A stretch of DNA of 64,000 bases from Hedera helix. Lineage: Eukaryota; Streptophyta; Magnoliopsida; Apiales; Araliaceae. The notes beneath the pieces were generated by a model that did no database searches, was not told the DNA's origin, and saw only the letters and a list, made by a program, of their open reading frames with translations. Both the position numbers and the translations under genes were made by a program. The stretch's first letter is position 1, and every line of letters begins with the position of its first letter. Where the stretch lies: the NCBI GenBank assembly GCA_947179155.2, contig OX359286.1, positions 37,812,908 through 37,876,907 of the forward strand, written 5' to 3'. Shown piece after piece: positions 62,713 to 64,000 of the stretch.

Positions 62713-63042
62713 ATGATTTTATGTATGTATAGTTATCCTTAGTTCAATAGAATGGTCAGTGGAGTCAGAGATCTCAATCGATTGAGCTCTAATTCAGAGA
62801 ATAGAATGGTTGATGGAGTCAGAGATCCATTAATCACTAAGGTCTAGCAGTCAAAACCAAATATAAATTAACTTTTACCTACATAAAATATCTTAATTTC
62901 GCCAAATGTATGAATGCCAAATCAAAGGCTCCAAATCCATATTGTAAAAGCCTATTGCACAAGAGTCCTGCTATATATTATCAAAAAAAAATTATTGAAT
63001 TATGATTATGACGCGTATTAATATATAAAATTATAAATTTGA

Positions 63043-63121
63043 CCTATTATATCAAATATATCGTTAAAATATTATTAACTATAATTATTCACGTAACTCG
63101 TAACAAAAAAATCGACATATA
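63043..63121. repeat. Dispersed ~73-bp sequence (one of three copies)
   Basis: The words attcacgtaact and aaaaaatcgacat occur in the same order and spacing here and at about 23955-24027 and 25838-25912. No inverted ends were seen; it may be an internal fragment of an abundant element. Confidence 0.5.
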
Positions 63122-64000
63122 AAATCTCAAAATATATCATTTTTCATTACACAATCCATAATCTTGACAAAACCAATTGATTGGAAAGTCAGACATCTGA
63201 CGATATAGTACGAAAAACAGTGTCGCGTTTTGGGGCGAAAAAAAAGCCATGCCATTGTTAAAATCGACCTAATCCCTCTAATTATGATCCATCTCTATGA
63301 TTTATTTTTGGAAGCTGGTCTATAGTTTGCAGGTTTGAGTGGGACACACACAGAGAGAGATATGGTAGAAGAAAAAAGCACGAAAGTTGAGGCAGCAGAG
63401 TCACCTTCACAAGTGCAAGAAAAAGCTCCAAACAGGGACTCATCAGAAAAAGCTCTCCTTCTTCCCTTGGACAGTCTTCCTCCAAATTCCCAGCTGAACA
63501 AGTTAATGGTTTGTGGCAGAGGCTGCAGCTAGAAAATTCTGTAGGGGACTCGATTGATAGAGGTATGTTAATATATTTGGTGCATCTCAAAATCAAGCTT
63601 CTTTTCTTAAATATAATGTACTAGTGATTTCATTCAGATGCTGCACTTGCACGGGTTGAAATAGAGGAGATTTGCTTTAATCAAAGCATGGGAAGACGGT
63701 GAGAAAACGAAGGCACACAATAAGTATGCATTTATTTCTCTTCTTCCTGTGTTTTTCCCGCACAAAACCATTGAATTGAAATTAAGCACAGTGAATCAAA
63801 TGGTCAGGGCATATAAAAAATTGGAGCATGGGAGAACACTAAAAGAGCATCTGTAGAGGCCCAGCTCAAGCAGATTGAGGTAAACAGATTACATTCTTCA
63901 ATTCCTAAAAAGCATAAAATTCACCTGACTACAGTTTTAAATTGTTAAGCATATTATATCTCTATTTTTATTGGTAAGAAAAACCTTGATAGTATTCTGT

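Larger units (their letters stand above)
62218..64000 (+). pseudogene. Remorin gene with several frameshifts, running off the window
   Basis: Remorins are plasma-membrane nanodomain proteins of plants. Exon-like blocks are 62218-62293 (MGEESSKKIESELAPSSSK), 63333-63562 (variable N-terminal region), about 63638-63723 and about 63808-63879 (conserved C-terminal domain). The second block starts in frame with the first, but the frame shifts between about 63430 and 63500, since SIDR before the donor is read in another frame. In the third block DAALARVE is followed by a two-base loss near 63668, after which ALIKAWEDGEKTKAHNK is read in a third frame. The fourth block lacks about ten bases after the AYKK codons before AWENTKRASVEAQLKQIE. 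These lesions leave no continuous frame through the domain. The 3' end is outside the window. Confidence 0.85.

Overview
The window is AT-rich nuclear DNA from a eudicot plant. It has plant gene families with many short exons and GT-AG introns, TA microsatellites, plant hAT and PIF-like elements, and a Ty3/gypsy chromovirus of Tekay (Del) type. I cannot name the species.

Genic islands sit at both ends and in the middle. At 714-2810 (+) lies a broken NOB1-like gene (20S pre-rRNA endonuclease). At 3725-8545 (-) is an intact 13-exon leucine-rich-repeat receptor-like pseudokinase of the Arabidopsis At1g63430/At5g41180 type, 663 aa by my splice model. At 42404-43249 (+) is an intact 3-exon LURP-one-related (LOR, DUF567) gene. 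At 44148-49654 (-) is an intact 9-exon NT-C2/coiled-coil 'myosin heavy chain-related' gene, about 1097 aa. At 62218 to the window end (+) is a remorin gene with several frameshifts. From memory, NOB1, the receptor kinase, the LOR protein and the NT-C2 coiled-coil protein lie close together in Arabidopsis (At5g41140-At5g41190 and At1g63300-At1g63430). The window therefore looks like an ancestral gene block inflated by transposons, with its two outer genes decaying.

The space from 10.2 to 40.6 kb is mostly nested transposons, and I could read target-site duplications for almost all of them. Solo LTR C (10184-17680, TSD gttca) contains a 1.36-kb non-autonomous hAT element (12133-13488, TSD ataatagg) and a second solo LTR D (13590-16948, TSD atgat). 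A full-length Tekay element (26925-40561, TSD attac) carries solo LTR B of its own family (28838-31776, TSD cttcc) inside its 5' LTR. Its gag-pol reading frame is broken by two stop codons and one frameshift, although its LTRs are almost identical. A fifth LTR E lies in reverse orientation at 53518-56767 (TSD attta) and carries a different promoter/leader block. Smaller elements are two hAT-like elements (17769-18391, 24841-25558), a PIF/Tourist-like element with a GC-rich minisatellite core (59645-60440), a long-TIR MITE (18816-19111) and a foldback insertion at a NOB1 splice donor (1917-2135).

The host genes do not form an operon or a pathway; each is transcribed alone. The most unusual material is the Tekay LTR family. 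It has very long LTRs built from internal tandem arrays, with exchangeable promoter/leader modules and four solo LTRs to one complete element. I saw no convincing tRNA, rRNA, miRNA precursor or CRISPR array.
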